The notes: generated by a model from the letters alone, not told the origin. DNA of 64,000 bases from Bacteroidaceae bacterium (GCA_017621515.1 JAGASY010000076.1:40544-104543); one strand, 5' to 3'. Positions 34,962 to 45,326 are shown, counted from the stretch's first letter. Made by a program: numbers and translations.

Positions 34962-37900
34962 TTGGTACTTTATATTGGGGTGATAATATTGTTCAGCTTG
35001 CCGTTCATGCAGAAACAGATAGCAAGTTGGACTGCAGGTATATTGTCGGATGTACTGCATACGAAAGTGAAAGTCGGTACTGTCAGTGTCGGCTTTGTGA
35101 ACCGTTTGATTGTGGATGACGTATCAATCGAAGACTTGAAGGGCGAATCTCTTTTGAAGATAGCCCGCATGTCTGTGTCTGTCAATTTGCTTTCGCTTCT
35201 TCATGGAGATATAGATGTTCCGAGTGCACAGTTGTTCGGACTGAATGTGAAGCTTTATAAGGACGCTCCGGAGTCAGCACCTAATTATCAGTTTGTTCTT
35301 GATGCACTCAAATCGGATAAGAAGAGCAGTTCCGGACAGATGGGACTGCGGGTTAATTCTTTTATTATGCGCCATGCGAATATCCGTTATGATATTCTTT
35401 CCGAGAAGAAAACACCCGGCTCTTTCAACAAGAACCACATCAGTTTGCAGGATGTCGGCATGTCTGTGGTGCTGAAGGCTTTTACGGAAGACTCGCTGAA
35501 TCTGGGAATCAAACGTCTTAGTGCGAGAGAGGCTTGTTCCGGAATGAAGCTTGAGAACTTTCAGATGAAGCTGGAAGCAAACAGGTATTCCTGTGTCATA
35601 CCTATGTTTGAGCTTTGTATGGAAAATTCAGTTGTCAAACTGGATACGGTTTTTGTGGAATATGCTGATTATGATAAGAAAGGTATATACCGATATAGAA
35701 CATCTTTGCAGGATTCTTACATCTGTTTGTCTGATTTTCGTGGACTTGTCCCTGCTCTTGATAAGAGTGATGTGATTATGTCCCTAAATTCTGAAATATC
35801 AGGCGGAACAAGTGGAGTGAAGATAGACAGTCTGCGTGTTTTTACAGAAGATGAAGGCTTCTCTCTTGAAGCGGATGCTGAAATGAATTTTGTTTCTGAC
35901 GATGAAAACAGGATGAATGCAAATATTAGGGAACTGCGTGTTTCTGAAAGTAAGACTACAGATTTCTTGTTTTCTGCTTTAGAGCAGGATAAGCTTGCTG
36001 ATATGATGCACCGTTTGCAATATATCGGTTTTAGCGGTACGTTGTCAAAATGTGGGGAGATGCTTGAAACAGACGGATGTTTGACTACCGGGGCTGGTAA
36101 CTTGGATGTCAGTCTCGATTCTCGTTCGATGCGTGTGTTTGATGGACATGTAGAGACTGAGCGAATGGACTTGTCGCTCCTTACTGGTGACAAGAATCTG
36201 GGATTGATTTCTTTTGATGTAAATGCTGATTGTGCTTTGGTGGAGAACTCTGTTCCTGAAGGTTCGTTATATGGTTCTGTCACGGGGCTTGATTATTTGG
36301 GCTATCGCTATAAACATATTCTTTTTGATGCCAAATCGGAAAATAAGATATTAGAAGGGCATGTTTCTGTGGATGATAAGAACCTTCGTTTGAATTTCTC
36401 GGGAGAGTGTTCTTTGGATTCTTCTGATATAAAGTATAAGGCTTTGGTTTCTGTACGGGACTTCTCTCCGAATGCATTGAATCTTACTAACGGTTTTGTT
36501 GATGAGAACTTTGATTTTAATGTGGCTGTTGACCTTGGCGGCGAGAATCTGGACTTTGCTACGGGAACTATACTTGTCGATTCGGTTGTGGCGCGTTCTG
36601 CTGATGCGAACTATACGATGAACAAATTGGAAATTTGTGCAGAGTCTGCAGATAATGGTGGAAGACACATTTCTGTCGGTGGAGATTTGATGGAGGCTGA
36701 CATCTATGGTAATGTGGCTTATTCGAAGATTCTGGCTCACTTCAAGAATCAGTTCTCCTCTTGTCTTCCGTCACTTGTACATGGTGGAGGATGGGTGGAT
36801 GCAGACCTTGACTTTGATATACAGTTGTATGACTCGGAACTGTTAAGGCATGTGCTGAACATTGATTATGCCCTTGGAAAACCGATACATTTGTGGGGAG
36901 AAGCTGATTCGGAGCTGTCAACGATGGACTTGGCACTTGATGCTCCGCGCTTTTCTTATAATGGTATGAGATATGATGATTTGCATCTGGTATGCAATAA
37001 CACCAAGGAGAAGTCGGAAGTGTCACTTTCTGTGTTGAGAAGGAATCTGGCTGAAGCAGTTAAGCTTGCTGTTGATGCCAATGCGGAAGATGATAAGCTC
37101 ACGGCGAGAATTAAATGGAAGAACAGTGCCGCAAATTCAATTAGCGGTGAGATTTGCGCCATGACCACTTTTGAAGACAGTGTAGGACGACTGAATACCA
37201 ATATCTATTTGCAACCATCCGAATTGTTGATAAACGATACTGTGTGGCATGTACATCCGGCACATATAGGACTATATAATAAGGAAATACACTGCAATAA
37301 TGTGAAGGTGGAAAACAATACTCAATATATAAAGGTGAATGGGATTGTTTCCGAGAATGCTTCTGACTCTATTGTGGCGGATTTGAGCGACTTGCGTCTT
37401 GAATATTTTCTTGATCTGATAAATTTCCATTCTGTCGAATTTAAGGGAAGAGCATCGGGAAGAGCCATATTAAGCAACATCTATGCCAAACCGGACGTGA
37501 AAGCGTTTCTGAGAGTGAATGATTTCCATTTGCAGGGAGGATATTTGGGAACGGCTGACATCAGTGCCAATTGGGACGATGCGGTCAATGGTATATCTGT
37601 CAATGGACATATCACAGACTTGGATGACAACAATGGAGAAGAAGTCCTGAGAGTGACAGATGTTCAGGGCTATGTGTCTCCGGGAAATAATGACATCAAT
37701 CTGCTTATCAATGTGAACAATACCAATGCCGGATTCCTTAACGGATTTCTTGGTGGGGTCTTTTCTGATATAAAAGGTAGTACAAACGGATATTTGCGTG
37801 TGGTCGGACCTTTGAGCAATATTAATCTGGTGGGTGATATTGTGCCGGATATAAGTATGCGCTTGCGGGCTACAAATGTTGTGTATGACATAAACGGAGA

Positions 37901-39446
37901 CACAATCAGGCTGCGTCCGAATAAGTTTGTGTTCGATAATATAGGAATATATGATAAGAAGAAGAATCGTGGTGTCGTAAATGGAATTGTGGAACATGGC
38001 AATCTGAAGAACTTTTCTTATAAGTTCAATATCGGCATGGACAATATGATATGCTATGATGAGCATGAATTCAATTCTGATAAGTTCTATGCCACGGTTT
38101 ATGCAAACGGAAACATGCAAATAAACGGTGCGGACGGTCATCCTCTTCATATAAATGCGAATATCACACCGGTTAAGGGTAGTGTTTTTGCATACGATGC
38201 CGCTACTCCGGATGTGGTTCTGAGTTCGAATTTTCTGGAGTTTAGAGATAGAAAAGATAAGGACTTGTTTGATGCGGGTCTGAAAGAAGAGACAGAGAAA
38301 GAGTTTGTTACCTTTGGAAGATATGGGGAAGATGCGGGTACTGGTAGCGATTTTGGTTTAGATACGGTTAACGTCAAGGCTGTTGATGATGCAAAAGATG
38401 ATTATGAGTATGAAGGAGATATATTCATGGATCTGAGAATATCGCTGACTCCTGATTGCGAAATAAAGCTGCGTATGGACAATACGGAAGACGGTTATAT
38501 CACCACGTATGGAAATGCCAGTCTGCGTGCCTCTTACCATAATAAAGGAGCTTTTCAGCTGTTTGGAAATTATAATATAACAAATGGACGCTACAGACTC
38601 TTTTTGCAGGAACTTATATTCAGAGATCTTGCCATACAGAATGGCAGTGAAGTGAAGTTTAATGGTAATCCTTTTGATGCAAATCTTCACCTTATCTGTC
38701 ATCACACTCTTAATTCAGTACCATTGAGTGACCTTACGGCTTCTACGGCATATATTCAAAACAATAAGGTCAAGGTGATATGTATTCTTGATATCACTGG
38801 GCAGCTTGGAAATATGAACTTTAAGTTTAATATTGATCTTCCTAATGTCAATGATGAAACCAAGCAGCTTGTCCATAGTATGATTAGTTCGGAAGAGGAG
38901 ATGAATATGCAAATTATTTATCTGCTTGGAGTAGGACGATTTTATACCAATGAGTTTGCTCGTGCAAATGGTAGTGCCAACTCTTCACAGGCAATCAACT
39001 CTTTGATTTCTTCTACACTTAGCGGTCAGATAAATCAGATGCTGTCCAGCATGATGGGGGAGAACCGTAAGTGGAATTTCGGTGCCGGATTTACTACGGG
39101 AGAGCGTGGCTGGGAGGATATAGATGTAGAAGGAATGCTTTCCGGAAGTCTGCTTGACGACCGATTGCTGATAAATGGCAACTTCGGCTATCGTGACAAT
39201 GCGTTGACTCAGACTTCAAACTTTGTCGGTGATTTTGATGTCAGATGGAGAATAACGGAAAAAGGAAATACTTATATCAAGGCATACAACCAAATGAATG
39301 ACCGCTATTTTACTAAGGCAACATTGAATACTCAAGGAATTGGTATCAGTTACCAGAGGAGTTTTGAGTCTTGGCGCAATCTTATGAAATGGAAGAGGCG
39401 GAAGAATGTCGAATCGCTTGAGGAAAAAAGCGACTCTGTGAAGTAA
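34962..39446 (+). CDS. tamB: TamB-like translocation/assembly module protein
   Basis: This protein of about 1494 residues has one N-terminal membrane anchor (YIGVIILFSLPF) and a very long beta-rich periplasmic body. The conserved TamB/DUF490 end covers about residues 1080-1460 (SLRASYHNKGAFQLFGNYNI, QIIYLLGVGRFYTNE, SISSTLSGQINQ-like motif, FGAGFTTG). TamB spans the periplasm and carries phospholipids or helps outer-membrane proteins insert. The TTG at 34962 is the first canonical start, but the frame stays open upstream and reads IKKVYKIIRRTFGT, a basic leader expected in TamB. The true start may be the ATT at 34917. Confidence 0.88.
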   Translation: MVLYIGVIILFSLPFMQKQIASWTAGILSDVLHTKVKVGTVSVGFVNRLIVDDVSIEDLKGESLLKIARMSVSVNLLSLLHGDIDVPSAQLFGLNVKLYKDAPESAPNYQFVLDALKSDKKSSSGQMGLRVNSFIMRHANIRYDILSEKKTPGSFNKNHISLQDVGMSVVLKAFTEDSLNLGIKRLSAREACSGMKLENFQMKLEANRYSCVIPMFELCMENSVVKLDTVFVEYADYDKKGIYRYRTSLQDSYICLSDFRGLVPALDKSDVIMSLNSEISGGTSGVKIDSLRVFTEDEGFSLEADAEMNFVSDDENRMNANIRELRVSESKTTDFLFSALEQDKLADMMHRLQYIGFSGTLSKCGEMLETDGCLTTGAGNLDVSLDSRSMRVFDGHVETERMDLSLLTGDKNLGLISFDVNADCALVENSVPEGSLYGSVTGLDYLGYRYKHILFDAKSENKILEGHVSVDDKNLRLNFSGECSLDSSDIKYKALVSVRDFSPNALNLTNGFVDENFDFNVAVDLGGENLDFATGTILVDSVVARSADANYTMNKLEICAESADNGGRHISVGGDLMEADIYGNVAYSKILAHFKNQFSSCLPSLVHGGGWVDADLDFDIQLYDSELLRHVLNIDYALGKPIHLWGEADSELSTMDLALDAPRFSYNGMRYDDLHLVCNNTKEKSEVSLSVLRRNLAEAVKLAVDANAEDDKLTARIKWKNSAANSISGEICAMTTFEDSVGRLNTNIYLQPSELLINDTVWHVHPAHIGLYNKEIHCNNVKVENNTQYIKVNGIVSENASDSIVADLSDLRLEYFLDLINFHSVEFKGRASGRAILSNIYAKPDVKAFLRVNDFHLQGGYLGTADISANWDDAVNGISVNGHITDLDDNNGEEVLRVTDVQGYVSPGNNDINLLINVNNTNAGFLNGFLGGVFSDIKGSTNGYLRVVGPLSNINLVGDIVPDISMRLRATNVVYDINGDTIRLRPNKFVFDNIGIYDKKKNRGVVNGIVEHGNLKNFSYKFNIGMDNMICYDEHEFNSDKFYATVYANGNMQINGADGHPLHINANITPVKGSVFAYDAATPDVVLSSNFLEFRDRKDKDLFDAGLKEETEKEFVTFGRYGEDAGTGSDFGLDTVNVKAVDDAKDDYEYEGDIFMDLRISLTPDCEIKLRMDNTEDGYITTYGNASLRASYHNKGAFQLFGNYNITNGRYRLFLQELIFRDLAIQNGSEVKFNGNPFDANLHLICHHTLNSVPLSDLTASTAYIQNNKVKVICILDITGQLGNMNFKFNIDLPNVNDETKQLVHSMISSEEEMNMQIIYLLGVGRFYTNEFARANGSANSSQAINSLISSTLSGQINQMLSSMMGENRKWNFGAGFTTGERGWEDIDVEGMLSGSLLDDRLLINGNFGYRDNALTQTSNFVGDFDVRWRITEKGNTYIKAYNQMNDRYFTKATLNTQGIGISYQRSFESWRNLMKWKRRKNVESLEEKSDSVK

Positions 39447-39489
39447 AACGGGACAAATTAATGGTCTGAGGGCTGTAGAACTGTGATAT

Positions 39490-39520
39490 TTTGAGATTTA
39501 AGTTTTTGTTTGTATTTTTG
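39490..39520 (+). promoter_or_regulatory. Promoter of nadE
   Basis: TTTG at 39490-39493, a 19-bp spacer and TATTTTTG at 39513-39520 form an exact Bacteroidota sigma-70-type promoter. The leader to nadE would be about 88 nt. Confidence 0.75.
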
Positions 39521-39614
39521 TCGATTATTCGGAATACAGACTTTGTTGATTGTGCAATGGCATAAATCAAGTGGAAAGTCTGTTTCTATGAACTAAAATA
39601 ATTATATAGAAGGT

Positions 39615-41552
39615 ATGAATTACGGGTTCGTAAAGGTGGCGGCAGCTATACCGAGTTTGAAAGTTGCAGATTGTGATTACAATGAGAAACAGATTGAGAA
39701 TCTGATAATACAGGCAGAAGGCAGAGGTGTTGAGATTATCTGTTTTCCAGAGTTGTGTATGACTGGATATACTTGCGGCGATTTGTTTGCCCAACAACTG
39801 CTTATCGATAATTGTGAGAATGCACTTTTCAAGTTGCTTGATTTTACTCGCTCTTTGAATATCATATCTATTGTAGGTATGCCTGTGCAGATGAATGCTA
39901 CTCTTTTGAATGCAGCAGTTGTCATACAGGGCGGTAAGATACTTGGAGTTGTACCGAAAACATTTCTTCCCAACTATAAGGAATTTTATGAGAAACGATG
40001 GTTCACATCCTCACTTTGCCATGCAGACGCGACGACACACCTTTGCGCACAGACCGTTGCAGTCAGTCGTAATATCGTGTTCCATACGCTGCAAACCTCT
40101 TTTGGTGTGGAGTTGTGTGAAGACCTTTGGGCACCGATACCTCCAAGTAGCGGATTAGCTTTGAAAGGGGCGGAGATAATCTTTAATCTTTCAGCAACAA
40201 ATGAGGTTATAAGCAAACACCAGTACCTTTGTTCTCTGATTGCTCAGCAGTCGGCTCGGTGTATTGCCGGATATGTCTATTCTTCTTGCGGATTCGGTGA
40301 ATCAACTCAGGACCTTGTCTATGCAGGCAATGGGATGATTTATGAGAATGGAACACTCCTCGCACGGAGTGAGAGATTCTGTCTTGAAGAGCAACTTGTC
40401 ATATCGGAGATAGACACGGAACGCTTGAGAACGGAACGACGTGTGAACACCACTTTTTCGGAAAGTATCCGTATGCAGAAAACAGAAAGTGTGGTTGATA
40501 TAAACTGTCAGCAAACAGTGTTGCAGGAAGATGCTCCTCTCACCAGATATGTTGACCCGCATCCGTTTGTACCGGGAGGCAAGGCTCTTGATGAACGCTG
40601 TGATGAGATTTTTGCTATTCAGGTTTGCGGACTTGCCAAACGCATAGTGCACACATCGGCACAGACTGTCGTTGTCGGAATTTCCGGTGGATTGGATTCG
40701 ACACTTGCCTTGCTTGTGTGTGTGAAGACAATGGACAAACTGAATCGCAGCAGAAAAGATATAGTAGGAGTCACTATGCCCGGATTCGGAACAACCGGAC
40801 GTACCTATAACAACGCAATGTCTCTTATGGAATCACTTGGAGTGACCATAAAAGAAATCAGTATCAAAGACGCTTGTGTGCAGCACTTTAAGGATATAGA
40901 CCATGATATAGATGTACATGATGTGACTTATGAGAATGCTCAGGCGCGTGAGCGTACTCAGATTCTCATGGATGTGGCAAATCAAACCGGTGGATTTGTG
41001 ATTGGTACGGGAGATTTATCAGAACTTGCGCTTGGTTGGGCCACGTATAATGCAGACCACATGTCTAATTATGGTGTGAACTGTTCCATTCCTAAGACAC
41101 TTGTCCGCCACTTGGTTGCGTGGGTAGCTAATACAATCGTGGATGACGAGTCGAGGAAAACTCTTCTTGATATTGTTGACACACCGATAAGTCCGGAACT
41201 TATTCCTGCGGATGAGAACGGAAATATCAAACAGAAGACAGAAGATTTGGTCGGTCCTTACGAACTGCATGATTTCTTCCTTTATAATTTTTTGCGCTTC
41301 GGTTTCCATCCTGCAAAGATTTATTATTTGGCATTACACGCTTTCGCTTCATCGGAACAATATGATGAAGACATAATCAAGAAATGGCTTACTACATTCT
41401 GTCGCAGATTCTTCAGCCAGCAATTTAAACGTTCTTGTCTGCCTGACGGGCCGAAAGTAGGTAGTATAAGCCTAAGTCCGCGTGGTGATTGGCGAATGCC
41501 AAGCGATGCAAGTGCAGCAGCATGGATAAACGAATGTGCAGCGATCAAGTGA
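39615..41552 (+). CDS. nadE: Glutamine-dependent NAD+ synthetase
   Basis: This 645-residue two-domain enzyme matches the long glutamine-using form. The N-terminal nitrilase-type glutaminase has the Glu-Lys-Cys triad at E46 (FPELCMTG), K115 (VPKTFLPNY) and C168 (VELCEDLW). The C-terminal ATP-pyrophosphatase domain starts near residue 335, with the P-loop SGGLDS (357-362), GTGDLSELALGWATYNADHM and a C-terminal RFGFHPAKI. It amidates nicotinic acid adenine dinucleotide to NAD+. It is first in a three-gene run with the TIGR02757 gene and ettA. Confidence 0.97.
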   Translation: MNYGFVKVAAAIPSLKVADCDYNEKQIENLIIQAEGRGVEIICFPELCMTGYTCGDLFAQQLLIDNCENALFKLLDFTRSLNIISIVGMPVQMNATLLNAAVVIQGGKILGVVPKTFLPNYKEFYEKRWFTSSLCHADATTHLCAQTVAVSRNIVFHTLQTSFGVELCEDLWAPIPPSSGLALKGAEIIFNLSATNEVISKHQYLCSLIAQQSARCIAGYVYSSCGFGESTQDLVYAGNGMIYENGTLLARSERFCLEEQLVISEIDTERLRTERRVNTTFSESIRMQKTESVVDINCQQTVLQEDAPLTRYVDPHPFVPGGKALDERCDEIFAIQVCGLAKRIVHTSAQTVVVGISGGLDSTLALLVCVKTMDKLNRSRKDIVGVTMPGFGTTGRTYNNAMSLMESLGVTIKEISIKDACVQHFKDIDHDIDVHDVTYENAQARERTQILMDVANQTGGFVIGTGDLSELALGWATYNADHMSNYGVNCSIPKTLVRHLVAWVANTIVDDESRKTLLDIVDTPISPELIPADENGNIKQKTEDLVGPYELHDFFLYNFLRFGFHPAKIYYLALHAFASSEQYDEDIIKKWLTTFCRRFFSQQFKRSCLPDGPKVGSISLSPRGDWRMPSDASAAAWINECAAIK

Positions 41553-41559
41553 ACCGCGT

Positions 41560-42351
41560 ATGACGGACAGGAGTGTGACCAAGGAGAACCTTGACAAGAT
41601 ATATGCGGAAGCATTCGATGTTGAGGCTTTCAAGTCGGTTGATCCGTGCGGAGTGGTATATAAATTGATAGACCACATAGAACTTAACCCTGCTGTTCAG
41701 TCTTCCCAACTTGACATTGAACTTGGCGCACTTTTCGTGGCGATGATTTCATGGGGCAACCGTAAAGCGATATGTCCGGCTGCTGAAAGAATGCTTGGTG
41801 ATGAGATGCACTGGCGGCCGGCTGAATTTGTGATGTCGGGAGCGTTTGAAGAATCCTACAAAACAGCAAAGAACAATTGTGTCTATCGCACTCTGAATGT
41901 CGATACATTTAAGAAAGTCTGCCGGAAACTGCAACAAGCGTTGCAAGGATATTCTTCAATGGAAGAGTTGTTTGCCGGAAAATCTACAAAAGATGTGGTT
42001 GCTACGATATGTTCGTGGCTTTCAGATGCAAAGGTGGGGACAATGGATAAGTCGGCTTGCAAACGTGTATGTATGTTTGTGCGTTGGATGACACGTCATT
42101 CCGCACCAGATTTTCATGTGTGGAAAAGCCGTTCTCAGTCAGACCTGTATGCCGTAATGGACGTTCATGTGTGTGAACTTACCGCTTCTTTGTTGAAAAA
42201 CAAGCGTCCTGCGTGGAAGACTTGTGAAGAGCTGACAGGAATATTCCGCTTATGGAATCCGGACGACCCCTTGAAGTATGATGTCGCTCTTATGGTTCTT
42301 TCTGACAGAATAGACAAAGAGAACAAAGAGACCCCGATGATAAATAATTGA
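41560..42351 (+). CDS. TIGR02757 (DUF2400) family protein
   Basis: I chose the ATG at 41560, 7 bp after the nadE stop; another ATG at 41536 would overlap nadE. The product has about 263 residues. Typical motifs are FVAMISWGNRKAICPAAERM, the DFHVWKS region and a C-terminal KYDVALMVLSD. The family, common in Bacteroidota, resembles helix-hairpin-helix DNA glycosylases in outline but its function is not established. Position behind nadE suggests translational coupling. Confidence 0.85.
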   Translation: MTDRSVTKENLDKIYAEAFDVEAFKSVDPCGVVYKLIDHIELNPAVQSSQLDIELGALFVAMISWGNRKAICPAAERMLGDEMHWRPAEFVMSGAFEESYKTAKNNCVYRTLNVDTFKKVCRKLQQALQGYSSMEELFAGKSTKDVVATICSWLSDAKVGTMDKSACKRVCMFVRWMTRHSAPDFHVWKSRSQSDLYAVMDVHVCELTASLLKNKRPAWKTCEELTGIFRLWNPDDPLKYDVALMVLSDRIDKENKETPMINN

Positions 42352-42377
42352 GAAAAACTAATTAATATAATTATAAT

Positions 42378-44078
42378 ATGGCCTCAACAACAGACGACAA
42401 GAAAGTAATCTTTTCGATGGTCGGAGTATCAAAGACCATCCAGCAGAATCAGAAACAGATTCTGAAGAACATTTATTTGAGTTTCTTCTATGGTGCGAAA
42501 ATCGGTATTATCGGTCTTAATGGAGCCGGTAAGTCAACGCTGATGAAAATCATTGCCGGCATAGACGAGCAGTTCCAAGGCGAAGTGGTATGGGCGCCGG
42601 GATATAGCGTAGGCTATCTTCCGCAGGACCCGATGCTGAATCCGGAGAAGACCGTGAAGGAAAATGTGATGGAAGGTGTGCAATACATCTATGACGCACT
42701 TGCTGAATACGATGAGATAAACAATAAGTTCGGTTTGCCAGAATATTATGAAAATCCGGATAAGATGGACCAGCTTATGTCGCGTCAGGCAGAGTTGCAG
42801 GATATTATAGATTCCACCGACGCATGGAATATTGACTCCAAGCTTGAACGCGCAATGGACGCTTTGCGCTGTCCTCCGGCCGATTGGAGTGTGGAGAACT
42901 TGTCGGGCGGAGAGCGCAGACGAGTGGCATTGTGCCGTCTTTTGTTGCAGAAACCCGATGTACTTCTGCTTGACGAACCTACCAACCACCTTGATGCAGA
43001 GAGTATCGACTGGCTTGAACAGCACTTGCAGCAGTATGAAGGCACTGTCATTGCTGTTACTCACGACCGCTATTTCCTTGACGATGTGTCAGAGTGGATT
43101 CTCGAACTTGACCGTGGCGAAGGTATTCCGTGGAAGGGAAACTACTCTTCATGGCTTGACCAGAAGTCTAAGCGTATGGCTCAGGAGGAGAAGGCGGCAA
43201 GCAAGCGCAGAAAGACACTTGAACGCGAGTTGGAGTGGGTACGTATGGCACCAAAGGCTCGTCAGGCGAAAGGTAAGGCACGACTCAATTCATACGACAA
43301 ACTCATCAACGAGGATCAAAAAGAGAAGGAGGAGAAGCTTGAGATATTCATCCCTAACGGCCCGCGCCTTGGAAATAAGGTGATAGAGGCACAGCACGTG
43401 GCGAAGGCATTTGGTGAGAAGACCCTGTTCCGCGACTTGAACTTTGTGCTTCCTCCTAACGGCATTGTCGGTGTGATAGGTCCGAATGGAGCAGGAAAGA
43501 CCACACTTTTCCGTATGATAATGGGACAGGAAAATGTGGATGGAGGTCTGTTTGAGGTTGGTGAAACTGTGAAACTGAGTTATGTAGATCAGCAGCATAA
43601 GGATATAGACCCTCAGAAGACTGTCTATCAGGTTGTAAGTCAGGGAAACGAAACGCTACGTATCGGTAGTCGTGACATCAATGTACGTGCATACTTGTCT
43701 CGTTTCAATTTCAGCGGAGCTGATCAGGAGAAACTTTGCGGAGTGTTGTCAGGAGGTGAACGCAACCGTTTGCAGCTGGCTCTCGCATTGAAGCAAGAGG
43801 GCAATGTGCTTCTGCTCGACGAACCTACCAATGATATAGACGTGAATACGCTTCGTGCACTTGAGGAAGGTCTTGAACAGTTTGCCGGCTGTGCTGTAGT
43901 GATAAGCCATGACCGCTGGTTCCTTGACCGTATATGTACGCATATTCTTGCGTTTGAGGGAGACGGCGAAGTCTTTTACTTTGAAGGCGGATATACCGAC
44001 TATGAAGCTAACAAGGCGAAGCGTCTTGGACTGGAAGAACCAAAACGTATCCGCTACCGCAAGTTGATGGAGGATTAA
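42378..44078 (+). CDS. ettA: ABC-F protein, energy-dependent translational throttle EttA
   Basis: This 566-residue protein has two ABC ATPase domains and no membrane segments. Walker A motifs are GLNGAGKST (residues 46-54) and GPNGAGKTT (368-376). Signatures are LSGGERRRV and LSGGERNRL, and the Walker B motifs LLDEPTNHLD and LLDEPTNDID. The linker WVRMAPKARQAKGKARLNSY is typical of EttA, which binds the ribosomal E site and gates the first peptide bond according to ADP/ATP. It starts 26 bp after the TIGR02757 gene. Confidence 0.94.
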   Translation: MASTTDDKKVIFSMVGVSKTIQQNQKQILKNIYLSFFYGAKIGIIGLNGAGKSTLMKIIAGIDEQFQGEVVWAPGYSVGYLPQDPMLNPEKTVKENVMEGVQYIYDALAEYDEINNKFGLPEYYENPDKMDQLMSRQAELQDIIDSTDAWNIDSKLERAMDALRCPPADWSVENLSGGERRRVALCRLLLQKPDVLLLDEPTNHLDAESIDWLEQHLQQYEGTVIAVTHDRYFLDDVSEWILELDRGEGIPWKGNYSSWLDQKSKRMAQEEKAASKRRKTLERELEWVRMAPKARQAKGKARLNSYDKLINEDQKEKEEKLEIFIPNGPRLGNKVIEAQHVAKAFGEKTLFRDLNFVLPPNGIVGVIGPNGAGKTTLFRMIMGQENVDGGLFEVGETVKLSYVDQQHKDIDPQKTVYQVVSQGNETLRIGSRDINVRAYLSRFNFSGADQEKLCGVLSGGERNRLQLALALKQEGNVLLLDEPTNDIDVNTLRALEEGLEQFAGCAVVISHDRWFLDRICTHILAFEGDGEVFYFEGGYTDYEANKAKRLGLEEPKRIRYRKLMED

Positions 44079-44123
44079 CGGTTCTTCTTTATCTGTAAAA
44101 GATTAAGGATTCCGATGAATAAT

Positions 44124-44170
44124 GACCGGACTGTGGCACAAAAACAATGTCATGGTTCGGTCGTTTTATT
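44124..44170 (+). terminator. Terminator of nadE-TIGR02757-ettA
   Basis: GACCGGACTGTGGCAC pairs with GTCATGGTTCGGTC using several G-U pairs, followed by GTTTTATT. It lies 45 bp after the ettA stop codon. Confidence 0.65.
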
Positions 44171-44265
44171 GTTCCGGACAGAGGAAAAGAACTCTGTCTG
44201 TATCTATAGAATAGGTTACTTTGCTCTAAAAAATAGAACTTTGCACTGTAAAAGATACAAATAAG

Positions 44266-44297
44266 TTTGTTTGATTTATATAAAATTCTTACCTTTG
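44266..44297 (+). promoter_or_regulatory. Promoter of tRNA-Arg
   Basis: TTTG at 44266-44269, a 20-bp spacer and TACCTTTG at 44290-44297 match the consensus. The predicted start, about 7 nt downstream, lies about 10 nt before the mature tRNA 5' end. Confidence 0.75.
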
Positions 44298-44314
44298 CAC
44301 CCGCAAATAAGGAT

Positions 44315-44389
44315 GGTTCGGTAGCTCAGTTGGATTAGAGCAGCAGCCTTCTAAGCTGCGGGTCAAGGGTTCGAATCCCTTCCGAATCA
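44315..44389 (+). tRNA. tRNA-Arg(TCT)
   Basis: The cloverleaf folds completely: acceptor GGTTCGG with CCGAATC (one G-U pair), D arm GCTC/GAGC, anticodon stem GCAGC/GCTGC with loop CTTCTAA (anticodon TCT), and T arm with the invariant GGTTCGAATCCC. The CCA end is not encoded. It reads AGA codons. A promoter lies just upstream and a terminator just downstream, so it is a single-gene unit. Confidence 0.97.
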
Positions 44390-44396
44390 CTGATAG

Positions 44397-44442
44397 AATC
44401 GCAAATGCTTCAGTTTTTTCGTGGAGTATTTGCGATTTTTGT
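44397..44442 (+). terminator. Terminator of tRNA-Arg
   Basis: AATCGCAAATGCT pairs with AGTATTTGCGATT and a T run follows directly, 8 bp after the tRNA. Confidence 0.8.
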
Positions 44443-44445
44443 TTT

Positions 44446-44490
44446 AGGTGGGTGTATTCGGCGGAGGAATCTGTCGAAATACACCCACTT
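44446..44490. repeat. GGTGTATTC hairpin element, site 3
   Basis: AGGTGGGTGTATTCG pairs with CGAAATACACCCACTT around a loop containing GGAGGAATCTG. It is the most compact of the four related hairpins and sits 23 bp before family 1 copy C. Confidence 0.75.
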
Positions 44491-44512
44491 AAAATATTAC
44501 ATACATCACAAG

Positions 44513-45326
44513 AAAACTGTTTTTTCAAAATGACAAAATGATATTTTCGCTCAAAATGAAAATTTAACACTTCGAGCGATTTTTTTGCCGACGACAAAGA
44601 AATAAAAAAATACCGTTGAGATAAATTATTGATAATCAACTAGATATAAAATTTTCAAAAACACTCAAAAAATCGCGCCGGACGTAATTTTTTTGAAATT
44701 TCTGAGTATTTTAGTAATCTGTTGATTGTTAGTGTGTTATGTCTAAATTCACCGTTTCTATCCCCAAATAACCCTAAAAACTTATCCACTTTTCAATTTC
44801 TGTTTAGCCTCTCTTTCAAAACAGGAATTATACACTTCTTAACATTTCAGCCGAAGTCCACCGACCTTTTTCCCGCTTCCCGGTGTATTCTCAAAAAATC
44901 TACACTGTAAATTTCTCCAATCTACTAAGCGCGCAAATTTGTAGCGCACTGTCGTTGACAGAACAGTGCGCTGGAAATGTGACGACAGTGCGCTGGAAAT
45001 ATCAAAACTTAGTAGATTTTCCAAAACGACTCTTCGCCAAAAATAAACAAATGTAAAAGAGCCGCCAGAAATGAAACACTATTTCACATTTCAATGTGGT
45101 GTTAGAAAATGCGCGTAAAATCCCCGTTCTCCGAGAAAAGTTCGGCGCGGTCGATTTTGACGCGTGCCAAAGGGCTTGGAATTTTAACATTTGATAAAAT
45201 CAGAAAGATAGAGTGTGGGTGCGATTTTGATATTTTTGAAACTGAAATGGCTGGATTTAATGTCATTATGTCAAAATTGAACAAGCCTTCAAAAAACGAA
45301 TTCAAAAATTTTTTTACGGACCTTGA
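44513..45326 (+). repeat. ~815-bp interspersed element, family 1, copy C
   Basis: It runs from AACTGTTTTTTCAAAATGAC to CAAAAATTTTTTTACGGA. It keeps the inverted ends (TGACAAAATGA at 44530; CATTATGTCAAAAT near 45264), the ATTGATAATCAA/TTGATTGTTA arms and the TATACACTTCTTAACATTTC block. The centre is flanked by TCTACTAAG/CTTAGTAGA and contains GCGCACTG/CAGTGCGCTGG units. It lies between tRNA-Arg and mce, in the same orientation as copies B and D. It is nearest to copy B in sequence. Confidence 0.88.

Noticed and set aside
44289..44639. 116-codon minus-strand frame across tRNA-Arg and family 1 copy C
   Set aside because: It runs through a certain tRNA gene. The part shared with other copies (KKSLEVLNFHF) reflects DNA-level repeat conservation.
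44315..45326. tRNA-Arg as the integration site of a mobile island, with copy C as its edge
   Set aside because: No duplicated tRNA 3' end is seen, no integrase is present, and the same element occurs at three sites without a tRNA.
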